A stretch of DNA of 64,000 bases from the NCBI GenBank assembly GCA_036417435.1, contig CM070908.1:53663090-53727089 (forward strand). The letters run 5' to 3'. Shown in pieces: positions 44,373 through 55,189 of the stretch. Position 1 is the first letter of the stretch; each line of letters begins with the position of its first letter. This DNA is from Inia geoffrensis (Eukaryota > Chordata > Mammalia > Artiodactyla > Iniidae). A program made the position numbers and the translations under genes. A model generated the notes under the pieces. The model saw only the letters and a program-made list of their open reading frames with translations, had not been told where the DNA came from and did no database searches.

Positions 44373-47300
44373 TGACCGGTTTGAAGTTGTAGTTTTGATA
44401 TGCATTTTATTGTAGTTTTGATATGCGTTTCTCTAATAATTACTGATGTTGAGCATCTTTTCATGAGCCTCTTGGCCATCTGTATGTCTTCTTTGGAGAA
44501 ATGTCTATTTAGGTCTTCGGCCCATTTTTGGATTGGGTTGTTTGTTTTTTTCATATTGAGCTGCATGAGCTGTTTGTAAATTGTGGAGATTAATCCTTTG
44601 TCACTTGCTTTACTTGGAAATATTTTCTCCCATGCTGAGAGTTTTTTGTCTTGTTTATGTTTTCCTTTGCTGTGCAAAAGGTTTTAAGTTTCATTTGTTT
44701 ATTTTTGTTTTTATTTCCATTTCTGTAGGAAGTAGGTCAAAAAGGATCTTGCCGTGATTTATGTCATAGAGTGTTCTGCTTATGTTTTCCTCTAAGAGTT
44801 TTATAGTGTCTGGCCTTATATTTAGGTCTTGAATCCATTTTGAGTTTATTTTTGTGTGCGGTGTTAGGGAGTGTTCTAGTTTCGTTCTTTTACATGTAGC
44901 TGTCCAGTTTTCCCAGCACCACTAATTGAAGAGTCTGTCTTTTCTCCATTGTATATTCTTGCCTCCATTATCAAAAATAAGGTGACCGTATATGCATGGG
45001 TTTATCTCTGGGCTTTCTATCCTGTTCCATTGATCTGTATTTCTGTTTTTGTGCCAGTACCGTACTGTCTTGATTACTGTAGCTTTGTAGTATAGTCTTA
45101 AGTCTGGGAGCCTGATTCCTGCAGCTCTGATTTTCTTTCTGAAGACTGCTTTCTCTATTCAGGGTCTTCTGTGGTTCCATACAAATTGTGAAATGTTTTT
45201 TTCTAGTTCTGTGAAAAATGCCCATGGTAGTTTGATAGGGATTGCATTGAATCTGTAGATTGCTTTGGGTAGTGGAGTGATTGTCAGAATATTGATTCTT
45301 CCAATCCAAGAACATGGTATATCTCTCCATCTATTTGTGTCAACTTTAATTTCTTTCATCAGTGTCTTACAATTTTCTGCATACAGGTCTTTTGTCTCCT
45401 TAGGTAAGTTTATTCCTAGATATTTTATTCTTTTTGTTGCAATGGTAAATGGGAGTGTTTTCTTCATTTTCTTTCATATTTTTCATCTTTAGTGAGTAGG
45501 AATGCAAGAGATTTCTGTGCATTAATTTTGTATCCTGCTACTTTACAAAATTCATTCATTAGATCTAGTAGTTTTCTGGTAGCATCTTTAGGATTCTCTA
45601 TGTATAGTACCATGTAATCTGCAAACAGTGACAGCTTTAGTTATTCTGTTCTGATTTGGATTCCTTTTATTTCTTTCTCTTGTCTGATTGCTGTGGCTAA
45701 AACTTCCAAAACTATGTTGAATAAATGTTGTGAAAGTGGACAGCCTTGTCTTCTTCCTGATCTTAGAGGAAATGAAATGGTTTCAGTTTTTCACCATTGA
45801 GAACAATGTTGGCTGTAGGTTTATCATATATGGCCTTTATTATGTTGAGGAAAGTTCCCTCTATGCCTACTTTCTGGAGGGTTTTTATCATAAATGGGTG
45901 TTGAATTTTGTCAAAAGCTTTTTCTGCATATATTGAGATGATCATATGGTTTTTATTCTTCAATTTGTTAATATGGTGTATCACATTGATTGATTTGTGT
46001 ATATTGAAGAATCCCTGCATTCCTGGAATAAACCCCACTTGATTATGGTGTATGATCCTTTTAATGTGCTGTTGGATACTGTTTGCTAGTATTTTCTTGA
46101 GGATTCTTGCATCTTTTTTCATCAGTGATATTGCTTTGTAGTTTTCTTTCTTTGTGACATCTTTGTCTGGTTTTGATATCAGGTTGATGGTGGCCTCATA
46201 GAAAGAGTTTGGGAGTGTTCCTCCCTCTGCTATATTTTGGAAGAGTTTGAGAAGGATAGGTGTTAGCTCTTCTCTAAGTGTTTGATAGAATTAACCTGTG
46301 AAGCCATCTATCTGGTCCTGGGCTTTTGTTTGTTGGAAGGTTTTTAATTATACTCTCAATTTCAGTGCTTTTGATTGGTCTGTTTATATTTTCTATGTCT
46401 TCCTGGTTCAGTCTCAGAAGGTTGTACTGTTCTAGGAATTTGTCCATTTCTTCTAGATTGTCCATTTTATTCGCATGTAGTTGCTTGTAGTAATCACTCA
46501 TGGTCCTTTGTATATCTGCAGTGTCCATTGTTACTTCACCTTTCTCACTTCTAATTCTATTGATCTGAGTCTTCTCCCTTGTTTTCTTGATGAGTCTGGC
46601 TAATGGTTTATGAATTTTGTTTATCTTCTCAAAGAACCAGCTTCTGCTTTTATTGACCTTTGCTGTCATTTCCTTCATGTCTTTTTCATTTATTTCTGTT
46701 CTGATCTTTATGATTTCTTTCCTTCTGCTAACTTTGGGATTGTTTGTTCTTCTTTCTCTAATTGCCTTAAGAGTAAGGTTTTTTCTCAAATTACTTTAGG
46801 TATAAGTTTAAGTTGTTTATTTCAGATGTTTCTTGTTTCTTGAGGTAGGATTGTATTGCTATAAACTTCCTTCTTAGAACTGCTTTTGCTGCATCCCATT
46901 GGTTTTGGGTCATCGTGTTTTCTTTGTCATTTGTTTCTAGGTATTTTTTGATTTCCTCTTTGATTTCTTCAGTGATCTCTTGGTTATGTAGGAGTGTATT
47001 GTGTAGCCTCCATGTGTTTGTTTTTTTTACGGATTTTTTCCTGTAATTGATATCTGTTCTCATAGCGTTGTCTTTGGAAAAGATACTTGATACGATTTCA
47101 ATTTTCTTAAATTTACCAAGGCTTGAATTGTGACCCAAGATACGATCTATCCTGGAAAATGTTCCATGAGCACTTGAGAAGAAAGTGTATTTTGTTGTTT
47201 TGGGTTGGAATGTCCTATAAATATCAGTTAAGTCCATCTTGTTTAACCTATCATTTAAAGCTTGTGTTTGCTTGTATATTTTCACTTTGGATGATCTGTC

Positions 47301-47750
47301 CATTGGTGAAAGTGGGGTGTTAAAGGCGCTCGGTATGATTGTGTTACTGTCGATTTCCCCTTTTATGGCTGTTAGCATTTGCCTTATGTATTAAGATGCT
47401 CCTATTTTGGGTGCATAAATATTTACAATTGTTATATCTTCTTGGATTGATCCCTTGATCATTATGTAGTGTCCTTCTTTGTCTTTTGTAATAGTCTTTA
47501 TTTTAGAGTCTATTTTGTCTGATATGAGAATTGCTATTCCAGCTTTGTTTTGATTTCCGTTTTCATGGAATATCTTTTTCCATCCCCTCACTTTCAGTCT
47601 GTATGTTTCCCTAGGTTTTACTGGGTCTCTTGTAGACAGCATATATATGGGTCTTGTTTTTGTATTCATTCAGGCAGTCTGTGTCTTTTAGTTGGAGCAT
47701 TTAATTCATTTTCATTTAAGTTAGTTATCTTTATGTGTGTTCCTATTATC
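44373..47750 (-). pseudogene. L1 A2 ORF2, broken
   Basis: ORF2 can be followed in order but in many pieces. The endonuclease pieces at 47391-47669 and 46791-47378 include 'ARGWKK..'-type text, 'IPSAFNTPLSPMDRSS' (VGDFN changed to PSAFN, so the catalytic Asp is lost) and 'FFSSAHGTFSRIDRILGHNSSLGKFK'. Linker and RT start are at 46274-46789 ('[32 protein letters not shown]', '[10 protein letters not shown]'). The palm is at 45763-46122. The FADD box near 45603-45617 reads FADY, losing the second catalytic Asp. The C-terminal pieces are at 45159-45467, 44971-45330 and 44330-44677. The extreme C-terminus lies at 43590-44035, left of the small insert. Confidence 0.87.
44387..44426. repeat. 23-bp tandem duplication in L1 ORF2
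   Basis: 'ttgtagttttgatatgc' occurs at 44387-44403 and again at 44410-44426, where sibling L1s have one copy. Confidence 0.9.
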
Positions 47751-47774
47751 ATTTTCTTAACTGTTTTGCATTTG

Positions 47775-48694
47775 TTATTGTAGGTCTTTTGCTTCTCTTA
47801 TGTTTCCTGCCCATAGAAGTTCCTTTAGCATTTGTTGTAAAGCTGGTTTTGTGGTGCTGAATTCTCTTAGCATTTGCTTGTCTGTAAAGGTTTTAATTTC
47901 TCTCTCTAAAGTGAATGATATCCTTGCTGTGTAGAGTAATCTTGTTTGTTGGTTTTTCCCTTTCATCACTTTAAATATGTCCTGCAACTCCCTTCTGGCT
48001 TGTAGAGTTTCAGCTGAAAGATCAGCTGTTAACCTTATGGGGATTCCCTTGTATGTTATTTGCTGGTTTTCCCTTGCTGCTTTTAATATTTTTTCTTTGT
48101 ATTTAATCTTTGATAGTTTGATTAATATGTGTCTTGGTGTGTTTCTCATTGGATTTGTCCTGTATGGGACCCTGTGCTTCCTGGACTTGATTGATTATTT
48201 CCTTTCCCACATTAGGGAAGTTTTCAACTAAAATCTATTCAGGTATTTTCTCAGTCCCTTTCTTTTTCTCTTCTTCTTCTGGAACCCCTATAATTTGAAT
48301 GTTGGTGCATTTAATGTTGTCCCAGAGGTCTCTGAGACTGTCCTCAATTTTTTTCATTCTTTATTGTGCTCTGCAGTAGTTATTTCCACTATTTTATCTT
48401 CCAGGTCACTTATCCGTTCTTCTGCCTTAGTTATTCTGCTATGGATTCCTTCTAGAGAATCTTTAATTTCATTTATTGTGTTGTTCATCATTGTTTGTTT
48501 GCTCTTTAGTTCATGTCGGTCCTTGTGAAACATTTCTTGTATTTTCTCCATTGTATTTTCTTGATTTTGGATCATATTTACTATTATTACTCTGAATTCT
48601 ATTTCAGGTAGACTGCCTATTTCCTCTTCATTTGTTTGTTCTAGGGGATTTTACCTTGCTCCTTCACCTGTTGTGTGTTTCTCTGTCTTCTCAT
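47775..48694 (-). pseudogene. L1 A2 ORF1 remnant
   Basis: The start codon is the reversed 'cat' at 48692-48694. The coiled-coil part is open at 48354-48575 ('KSKQTMMNNTINEIKDSLEGIHSRITKAEERISDLEDKIVEITT' in pieces, with heptad-like spacing). The C-terminal domain is open at 47775-48149 ('TPRHILIKLSKIKYKEKILKAARENQQITYKGIPIRLTADLSAETLQARREL'). The terminus 'TKPALQQMLKELL' reads on past its usual stop into the spacer before ORF2. Stops and frameshifts lie between. Confidence 0.86.
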
Positions 48695-49207
48695 TGTGTT
48701 TAACTTACTGTGTTTGTGGTCTCCTCTTCCCAGGCTGCAGGATCATAGTTCCCAATGAATTTTTGGTGTCTGCCCCCAGTGGCTAAGGTTGGTTCAGTGT
48801 GTGCAGGCTTCCTTCTGGAAGTGACTGGTGCCTGTTGTCTGGTAGATGAGGCTGGATCTTTCTGGTGGGCAGGACAGTGTTCGGTTGTTTGTTTTCGGGT
48901 GTCTGTGACCTTATTATTATTTTAGGCAGACTTTCTGCTAATGGGTGGTGTTGTATTCCTGTCTTGCTAGTTGTTTGTCATAGGGTGTCCAGCACTGTAG
49001 CTTGCTGGTCATTGAGTAGAGCTGGGTCTTAGTGTTGACATGGAGGTCTCTGTGAGAGATTTTGCCGTTTGATATTATGTGGAGCCAGGACGTCTCTGGT
49101 GGACCCTTGTCCTGAACTCACCTCTCCCACCTCAGAGGCACAGGACTGACACCCAGCCGGAGCACCAAGACCCTGTTAGCCACATGTCTCAGAAGAAAAG
49201 GGAGAAA

Positions 49208-49254
49208 AAAAGAGAGAGAGAGAGAGGGAGGGAGGGAGGGAGGGGGAGGGAGGA
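49208..49254 (+). repeat. (AG)n/(GGGA)n microsatellite, G4-capable
   Basis: An AG run followed by GGGA units. 49226-49253 has six runs of three or more Gs on the + strand, enough for a G-quadruplex. It lies at the site matching the GGAA tract of A1. Confidence 0.95.
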
Positions 49255-50860
49255 AAATAAAGTTATTAAAATACAAAATAATAAAATTGTTAAAAATAAA
49301 AAGAATTAACAAGTAAGAAAAAAGAGAAGAATAAAGAAAAAAAATGAAAGAAAGAAAGAAGAGAGCAACCAAACCCAAAAACAAATCCACCAATGTTAAC
49401 AAGTGCTAAAAACTATTCTAAAAAGAAAAAATAAGGACAGACAGAACTCTAGGACGAATGGTAAAAGCAAAGCTGTACAGACAAAATCACACAAAGAAAT
49501 CCACACACTCACAAGAGAAAAAGGAAAAAAATATATATTAAAAAAGAGGAACAGAGCAACCCAATCAATAAACAAGTCTACCAATGATAATAAACTCTAA
49601 ATACTAAACTAAGAGAAACATAAAACCAGAAACAAATTAGTTGCAGAAAACAAACCCCAAGTCTACAGTTGCTCCCAATGTCCACCACCTCAATTTTGGG
49701 ATGATTTCATTGTCTACTCATTTATTCCAGAGATGCAGGGTGCATTAGGTTGATTGTGGAGATTTAATCTGCTGCTCCTGAGGCTGATAGGAGAGATTTC
49801 CCTTTCTCTTCCTTGTTCGCACAGCTCCTGGGGTTCAGGTTTGCATCTGACCCCGCCTCTGCATGTAGGTTGCCTGAGGGCGTCTGTTCTTTGCTGAGAC
49901 CAGACGGAGTTAAAGTAGCAGCTGATTAGGGGGCTCTGGCTCAGTCAAGCTGTGGGGAGGGAGGGGTACAGACTGCAGGGGGAGCCTGTGGTAGCAGAGG
50001 CCAGCGTAATGTTGCAACAGCCTGAGGTGTGCTGTGTGTTCTCCCGGAGAAGTTGTCCCTGGATCACCAGACCCTGGCAGTAAGGGGCTGCATAGGCTCC
50101 TGGGAGGAGATGTGTGGATAGTGACCTGTGCTTGCACACAGATTTCTTGGTGGCTGCAGCAGCAGCGGACTTAGTGTTTCATGCCCCTCTCGGGGGTCCG
50201 CGCTGATAGCCGCGGCTCGCGCCCGTCTGTGGAGCTCATTTAGGCGGTGTTCTGAATCCCCTCTCCTTGCGCAGCCTGTAACAGTGGTCTCTTGCTTCTT
50301 AGGCAAGTCCAGACTTTTTCCCAGACTCCCTCCCGGCTAGCTGTGGTGCATAGCCCCCTTCAGGCTGTGTTCATGCAGCCAACCCCAGTCCTCTCCCTGG
50401 GGTCTGACGTCCAAAGCCTGAGCCTCAGCTCCCAGCCCCCACCCACCCCGGCGGGTGAGCAGACAAGCCTCCCAGGCTGGTGAGTGCTGGTCAGGACTGG
50501 TTCTCTGTGCGGGAAGCTCTCTGCTTTGCCCTCTGTACCCCTGTTGCTGTGCTCTCCTCCGTGGCTCTGAAGCTTCCCCCCCGCCACCCCCCTGTCTCTG
50601 CCCGTGAAGGGGCTTCCTAGTGTGTGGAAACTTTTCCTCCTTCACAGCTCCCTCCCAGAGGTGCAGGTCCTGTCCCTATTCTTTTGTCTCTATTTTTTCT
50701 TTTTTCTTTTGCCCTACCCGGGTACATGGGGAGTTTATTGCCTTTTGAGAAGTTGGACGTCTTCCACCAGCCTTCAGTAGGTGTTCTGTGGGAGTTGTTC
50801 CACATGTAGATGTATTCCTGAGGTATTTGTGGGGAGGAAGGTGATCTCCACATCTTACTC

Positions 50861-50872
50861 TTCAGCCATCTT
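50861..50872 (-). promoter_or_regulatory. YY1-type box at L1 A2 5' end
   Basis: Reversed 'caagatggctga'. The core AAGATGGC is kept; the next CpG is mutated compared with A1 (GGCGG). Confidence 0.65.
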
Positions 50873-50878
50873 GAAGGT

Positions 50879-51330
50879 CTGTCTCCTCACTGTAGTTTTG
50901 ATTTACATTCTCTAATAATTAGCAATGTTGAGCATCTTTTCATGTGCCTCTTGGCCATCTGTATGTCTTCTTTGGAGGAATGTGTGTAGGTCTCTTGCCC
51001 ATTTTTTGACCAGGTTTTTTGTTTGTTTTTGATATTCAGCCTCATGAGCTGTTTGTAAATTTTGGAGATTAATCCCTGGTCTCTCTCATCATTTGCTAAT
51101 ATTTTCTCCCATTCTGTGAGTTTTTTTTCATTTTATTGTTTCCTTTGCTGTGTAAAAGCTTCTGAGTTTAATTAGGTTTCATTTGTTAATTTTTGTTTTT
51201 ATTTCCATTACTCTAGCAGGCGGATTGAAAAAGATCTTGCTGCAATTTATGTCACAGAGTGTTCTGCTGATATTTTCCTCTAAGGGTTTTTTAGCATCCA
51301 GTCTTACATTTAGGTCTTTAATCCATTTTG
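50879..51330 (-). mobile_element. L1 host H2, middle part
   Basis: ORF2 text continuing from 43155 (reverse words 'ctctaataattagcaatgtt', 'gtatgtcttctttggaggaa') up to 'ggtctttaatccattttg', where another L1 3' end begins. Confidence 0.82.
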
Positions 51331-51429
51331 TTTTAAATTATTTATTTATTTTATTATATAGCAGGTTCTTATTCGTTATCTATTTTATACACATTAGTGT
51401 ATATATGTCAACCCCAGTTTTGTAGTTCA

Positions 51430-51462
51430 TCCCCCCCCGCCCCCCCCCCCACTTTCCCCCCT
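51430..51462 (-). other. C-rich run (G-rich on L1 sense strand)
   Basis: Eight Cs, a G, eleven or so Cs, then another C run. On the L1 sense strand this is a long G tract able to form quadruplexes. Confidence 0.8.
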
Positions 51463-51559
51463 TTGTGTCCTTAACATTTGTCATCTACATCTGTGTCTCT
51501 ATTTCTGCCCTGCAAACTGGTTTATCTGTACCATTTTTCTAGATTCCACATATATGCAT

Positions 51560-53689
51560 TAATATACAATATTTGTTTTTCTCTTTCTGACTTACTTGAC
51601 TCTGCATGACAGTCTTTAGGTCCATCCACATCTCTACAAATGACCCAATTTCATTCCTTTTTATGGTTGAGTAATATTGTATATATGTATAATATCTTCT
51701 TTATCCATTCATCTGTCGATGGGCATTTAAGTTGCTTCCATGACCTGGCTATTGTAAATTGTGCTGCAGTGAACATTGGGGTGTATGTGTCTTTTTGAAT
51801 TACGGTTTTCTCAGGGTATATGCCCAGTAGTGGGATTGCTGGGTCATATGGTAGTTTATTTTTAGTTTTTTAAGGAACCTCCGTACTGTTCTCCATAGTG
51901 GCTGTATCAATTTACATTCCCACCAACAGTGCAAGAGGATTCCCTTTTCTCCACACTCTCTCCAGCATTTGATATTTGTAGGTTTTCTGGTGAGGTCATT
52001 TCTGACTGTTGTGTGGTGATACCTCATTTTAATTTGCATTTCTCTAATAATTAGTGATGTTGAGCAGCTTTTCATGAGCCTCTTGGCCATCTGTATGTCT
52101 TCTTTGGAGAAATGCCTATTTAGGTCTTCTGCCTGTTTTTTTGATTGTGTCATTTGTTTTTTTAATATTGAGGTGCATGAGCTTTTTATATATTTTGGAG
52201 ATTAATCCTTTTTCTGTTGATTCATTTGCAAATATTTTGTCCAATTCTGAGGGTTGTCTATCTTGTTTACAGTTTCATTTGCTGTTCAAAAGCCTTTAAG
52301 TTTCATTAGGTCCCATTTGTTTATTTTTGTTTTTATTTCCATTACTGTAGGAGGTGGGTCAAAAAAGATCTTGCTGTGATTTATGTCAAAGAGTGTTCTT
52401 CCTATGTTTTCCTCTAAGTGATTTATAGTGCCTGGTCTTAAATTTAGGTCTTTAATCCATTTTGAGTTAATTTTTGTATATGGTGTTAGGGAGTGTTTTA
52501 ATTTCATTGTTTTTACATGTAGGTGTCCAGTTTTCCCAGCACCACTTATTGAAGAGTCTGTCTTTTCTCCATTGTATATTCTTGCCTCTTTTGTCATAGA
52601 TTAGTTGACCATAGGTGCATGGGTTTATCTCTGGGCTTTCTGTCCTTTTCCTTTGATCTATATTTCTGTTTTTGTGCCAGTACCATATTGTCTTGATTAC
52701 TGTATCCTTCAGTATAGTTTGAAGTCAGGGAGCCTGATTCCTCCAGCTCTGTTTTTCTTTCTCATGGTTGCTTTGGCTGTTTAGGGTCTTTTGTATCTCC
52801 ATACAGATTTTAAGGTTTTTATGGTCTGGTTCTGTGAAAAATGCCGTTCATTGTTAATCTGATAGAGATTGCAATGGATCTGTAGATTTCCTTGGATAGT
52901 ATAGTCATTTTGACAGTATTGATTCTTTCAATCCAAGAATATGGTATATCTCTCCATTGTTTGTGTCCTCTTTAATTTCTTTCATCAGTGTTTTATAGTT
53001 TATTCTGAAAACTATAAAGGTTTTTTTTGCCTCCTTTTGTAGGTTTATTCCTAGGTATTTTATTCTTTTTGATGCAATGGTAAATGAGATTATTTCTTTA
53101 ATTTCTTTTTCTGAACTTTCACTGTCTTGTGTGTAGAAATGCAACAGGTTTCTGTGTATTTATTTTGTATCCTGCAACTCTACCAAATTTATTGTTGAGT
53201 TCTAGTAATTTTTTGTAGTAGTTCCCACTGTGCCTACTTTCTATGTATAGTATCATGTCGTCTGCAAACAGTGACCGTTTTACTTCTTCTTCTCTGATTG
53301 ATGTGGCTACACATTCCAAAACTACATTGAATAAAAGTGGCGAGTGTGGACACCCTTGTTTTCTTCCTGATTGTAGAGGAAATGCTTTCAAGTTTTCACC
53401 ACTGAGTATGCTTTTAGCTGTAGGTTTGTCATATGTGACCTTTATTATGTTGAAGTAGGTTCCCTCTATGCCCACTTTCTGGAGCGTTTTTATCATAAAT
53501 CGGTGTTGAATTTTGTCACAAACTTTTTCTGTATCTATTTAGATGATCATATAGTTTTTCTTTAATTTTTTGATGTGGTGTATCACACTGATTGATTTGC
53601 GGGTATTGAAAAATCCTTGCATCCTTGATGCAAGGATCCTTGCACCGAGGATCATACACCGCACCACTTGATCATGATGTATGATCCTC
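51560..53689 (-). pseudogene. L1 C2 ORF2 remnant
   Basis: The C-terminal region at 51800-52153 ('[43 protein letters not shown]', '[25 protein letters not shown]'). The thumb region is at 52286-52597 ('DLNLRPGTINHLEENIGRTLFDINHSKIFF'). The palm at 53119-53496 keeps '[36 protein letters not shown]', so the FADD box is intact, although some residues before it ('IREEEVKRS') are fewer than in siblings. Upstream of 53600 the frame is lost at a rearrangement. No endonuclease domain. Confidence 0.86.
53613..53689. repeat. Two adjacent hairpins at an L1 rearrangement junction
   Basis: Hairpin 1: 'atccttgcatc' (53613-53623) pairs with 'gatgcaaggat' (53627-53637), loop of 3. Hairpin 2: 'gaggatcataca' (53647-53658) pairs with 'tgtatgatcctc' (53678-53689). 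In sibling L1s one strand of each is normal ORF2 text. The inner inverted copies (about 53625-53664) are extra. Confidence 0.92.
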
Positions 53690-54216
53690 TGTGCTTCCTG
53701 GACTTGGGTTACTGTTTGCTTTCCCATTGTTAGGGAAGTTTTTAGCTATTACCCCTTTAGACATTTTCTCAGGTCCTTTCTGTTTCTCTTCTCGTTCTGG
53801 TACCCCAATAGTGCAAATGTTGGTGCATTTAATGTTGTCTCAGAGGTCTCTTAGACTGTCCTCATTTCTTTTCATTTTTTTCCTGTACCATGTTTCACAT
53901 CGCTGATTTCCACCATTCTGTATTCCAGCTCACCTTTCCATTCTTTGCCTCAGTTATTCTGATATTGATTCCTTCTAGTGTATTTTTCATTTTAGTTATT
54001 GTATTCATCTCTGTTTGTTCTTTAGTTCTTTAGGTCTTTGTTAAACATTTCTTTTATTGTCTCAATCTGTGCCTCCTTTCTTTTTCTAAGATCTTGGATC
54101 ATCTTTACTATCATTACTCTGAATTCTTTTTGAGGTAGATTGCCTATCTCCACTTCACTTAGTTGTTCTTCTGGGGTTTTATCTTGTTTCTCATCTGGGA
54201 CGTATTCCTCTGCCAT
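53690..54216 (-). pseudogene. L1 ORF1 remnant
   Basis: The N-terminal part is open at 54022-54216: 'QDKTPEEQLSEVEIGNLPQKEFRVMIVKMIQDLRKRKEAQIETIKEMF'. This is closely like C1's N-terminus, the acidic segment followed by the coiled-coil start. The RNA-recognition domain region at 53700-53880 is recognisable only as reversed words ('ttagggaagtttttagctat'). It is cut at 53690, so the C-terminal domain is lost. Confidence 0.8.
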
Positions 54217-54235
54217 CTCATTTTGTCTACCTTTC

Positions 54236-55176
54236 TGTGATTGTGGTTTCCATTCTACAGGCCGCAGGTTTGTAGTTCTTCTTGCTTCTGCTGTCTGCCC
54301 CCTGGTGGATGAGGCTGTTTAAGAGGCTTGTGCAGGCTCCCTGGTGGGAGGGAATTGTACCTGCCCACTGGTGGTTGAGGCTGGGTATTGTCCCTCTGGT
54401 GTGCAGGGCAGTGTCAGGGGTTGTGTTTATTGGGCAGCTGTTTATTCAGGAAGACTTTAAGCAGCCTGTCTGCTGATGGGTGGGGCTGTGTTCCCAGTCC
54501 ATTGGTTGTTTGACCTGAGGTGTCCCAGCATTGGAGCCTACAGGCTCTTGGGTAGGGCCGGTGAGAAAATGGTAACCTCCAAGAGCGCTCATGACAAAGA
54601 ACACTCACCAGAACCACTGCCACCAGTGTCACCATTCCTGCAGAGAGCCACAGCTGCTTCCCACCTCCAACGGAGACCCTCCAACACTAGCAGATAAGTC
54701 TAAACAAGTCTCTTATGAAGTCACTGCTTTTTTCCCTGGGTCCTGGTGTGCACAAGACACTGTGTACACCCTGCAAGCGTGGAGTTTCTCTTTCCGCCAG
54801 TGCCATGGAATTCCTGCAATCAAACCCTGCTGGCCTTCAAAGCCAGATTCTCTAGGGGCTCCACCTTCCAGTTCCAGACCCCCTAATTGGGGAGCCTGAC
54901 TGGTGCTCAGAACTTTCACTCCTGTGGGAGAACTTCTGTGGTATAATTATTTTCCAGTTTGTGGGTACTCAGCTGGCATATATGGGATTTGATTTTATCA
55001 CAGTTGTGTCCCTCCTACCACCTTATTGTGGCTTCTTCTTTGTCTTTGGATGTAGGATATCTTTTTTGGTAGGTTCCAGCTTTTTTTTGTCGATGGCTGT
55101 TAAGCAGTTATTTGTGATTTTGGTGTTTCCAGAAGAAGAGATGAGCTCACATCCTTCTATCATCTTGTCTCCCTTG
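54236..55176 (-). promoter_or_regulatory. L1 C-type 5' UTR
   Basis: Moderately GC-rich, with words 'cttgcttctgctgtctgccc' near ORF1 that match C1 at 37860-37890. The outer end contains reversed 'acaagatgatag', a YY1-like core in which the Gs are mutated. Presumed former promoter. Confidence 0.7.
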
Positions 55177-55189
55177 TTAGTTAATTTTA

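Larger units (their letters stand above)
43156..50878 (-). mobile_element. L1 A2, full-length layout, nested in H2
   Basis: A - strand L1 of about 7.7 kb, the most complete layout in the window. It has a T tail (43154-43167), A-type 3' UTR with C-rich tract, ORF2, ORF1, and a 5' UTR ending at a reversed YY1-type box. H2 text stops at 'gtttgaggtag' (43142-43152) and resumes right of 50878 with 'ctcctcactgtagttttgat', so A2 was inserted there. The flanking duplication is too mutated to state. A short 3'-UTR-only L1 (44045-44372) interrupts it. Both ORFs are broken. Confidence 0.88.
48695..50878 (-). promoter_or_regulatory. L1 A2 5' UTR / promoter region
   Basis: The same order as in A1: an ORF1-proximal block (48700-49190), an A-rich segment with a purine microsatellite, a block beginning near 49680 ('ttttgggatgatttcattgt'), a CpG-bearing GC-rich part (49850-50650) and the end 'cttactcttcagccatctt'. 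No SINE is inserted here, so it can serve as the reference for A1. Presumed internal RNA polymerase II promoter of L1; activity unknown. Confidence 0.8.
51331..53689 (-). mobile_element. L1 C2, 3' UTR and ORF2 part
   Basis: A C-type 3' UTR ('attatatagcaggttcttat', C-rich run 51430-51462) followed by ORF2 from its C-terminus to the palm. At 53613-53689 the text is rearranged with two hairpins, and then ORF1 text begins. It could be one element with 53690-55176 that lost the middle of ORF2. Alternatively, a nested insertion was fused to the 5' part of H2. Confidence 0.85.
53690..55176 (-). mobile_element. L1 5' end: ORF1 remnant and C-type 5' UTR
   Basis: The 5' part of a - strand L1: ORF1 (53690-54235) and a 5' UTR of about 940 bases unlike that of A1/A2, ending with reversed 'gggagacaagatgatagaag' at 55155-55174. 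Immediately right lies 'ttagttaatttt' (55177-55188), the repeat that also flanks the left end of H2 at 42262. The end therefore serves as the outer 5' boundary of the whole stack. Confidence 0.82.
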
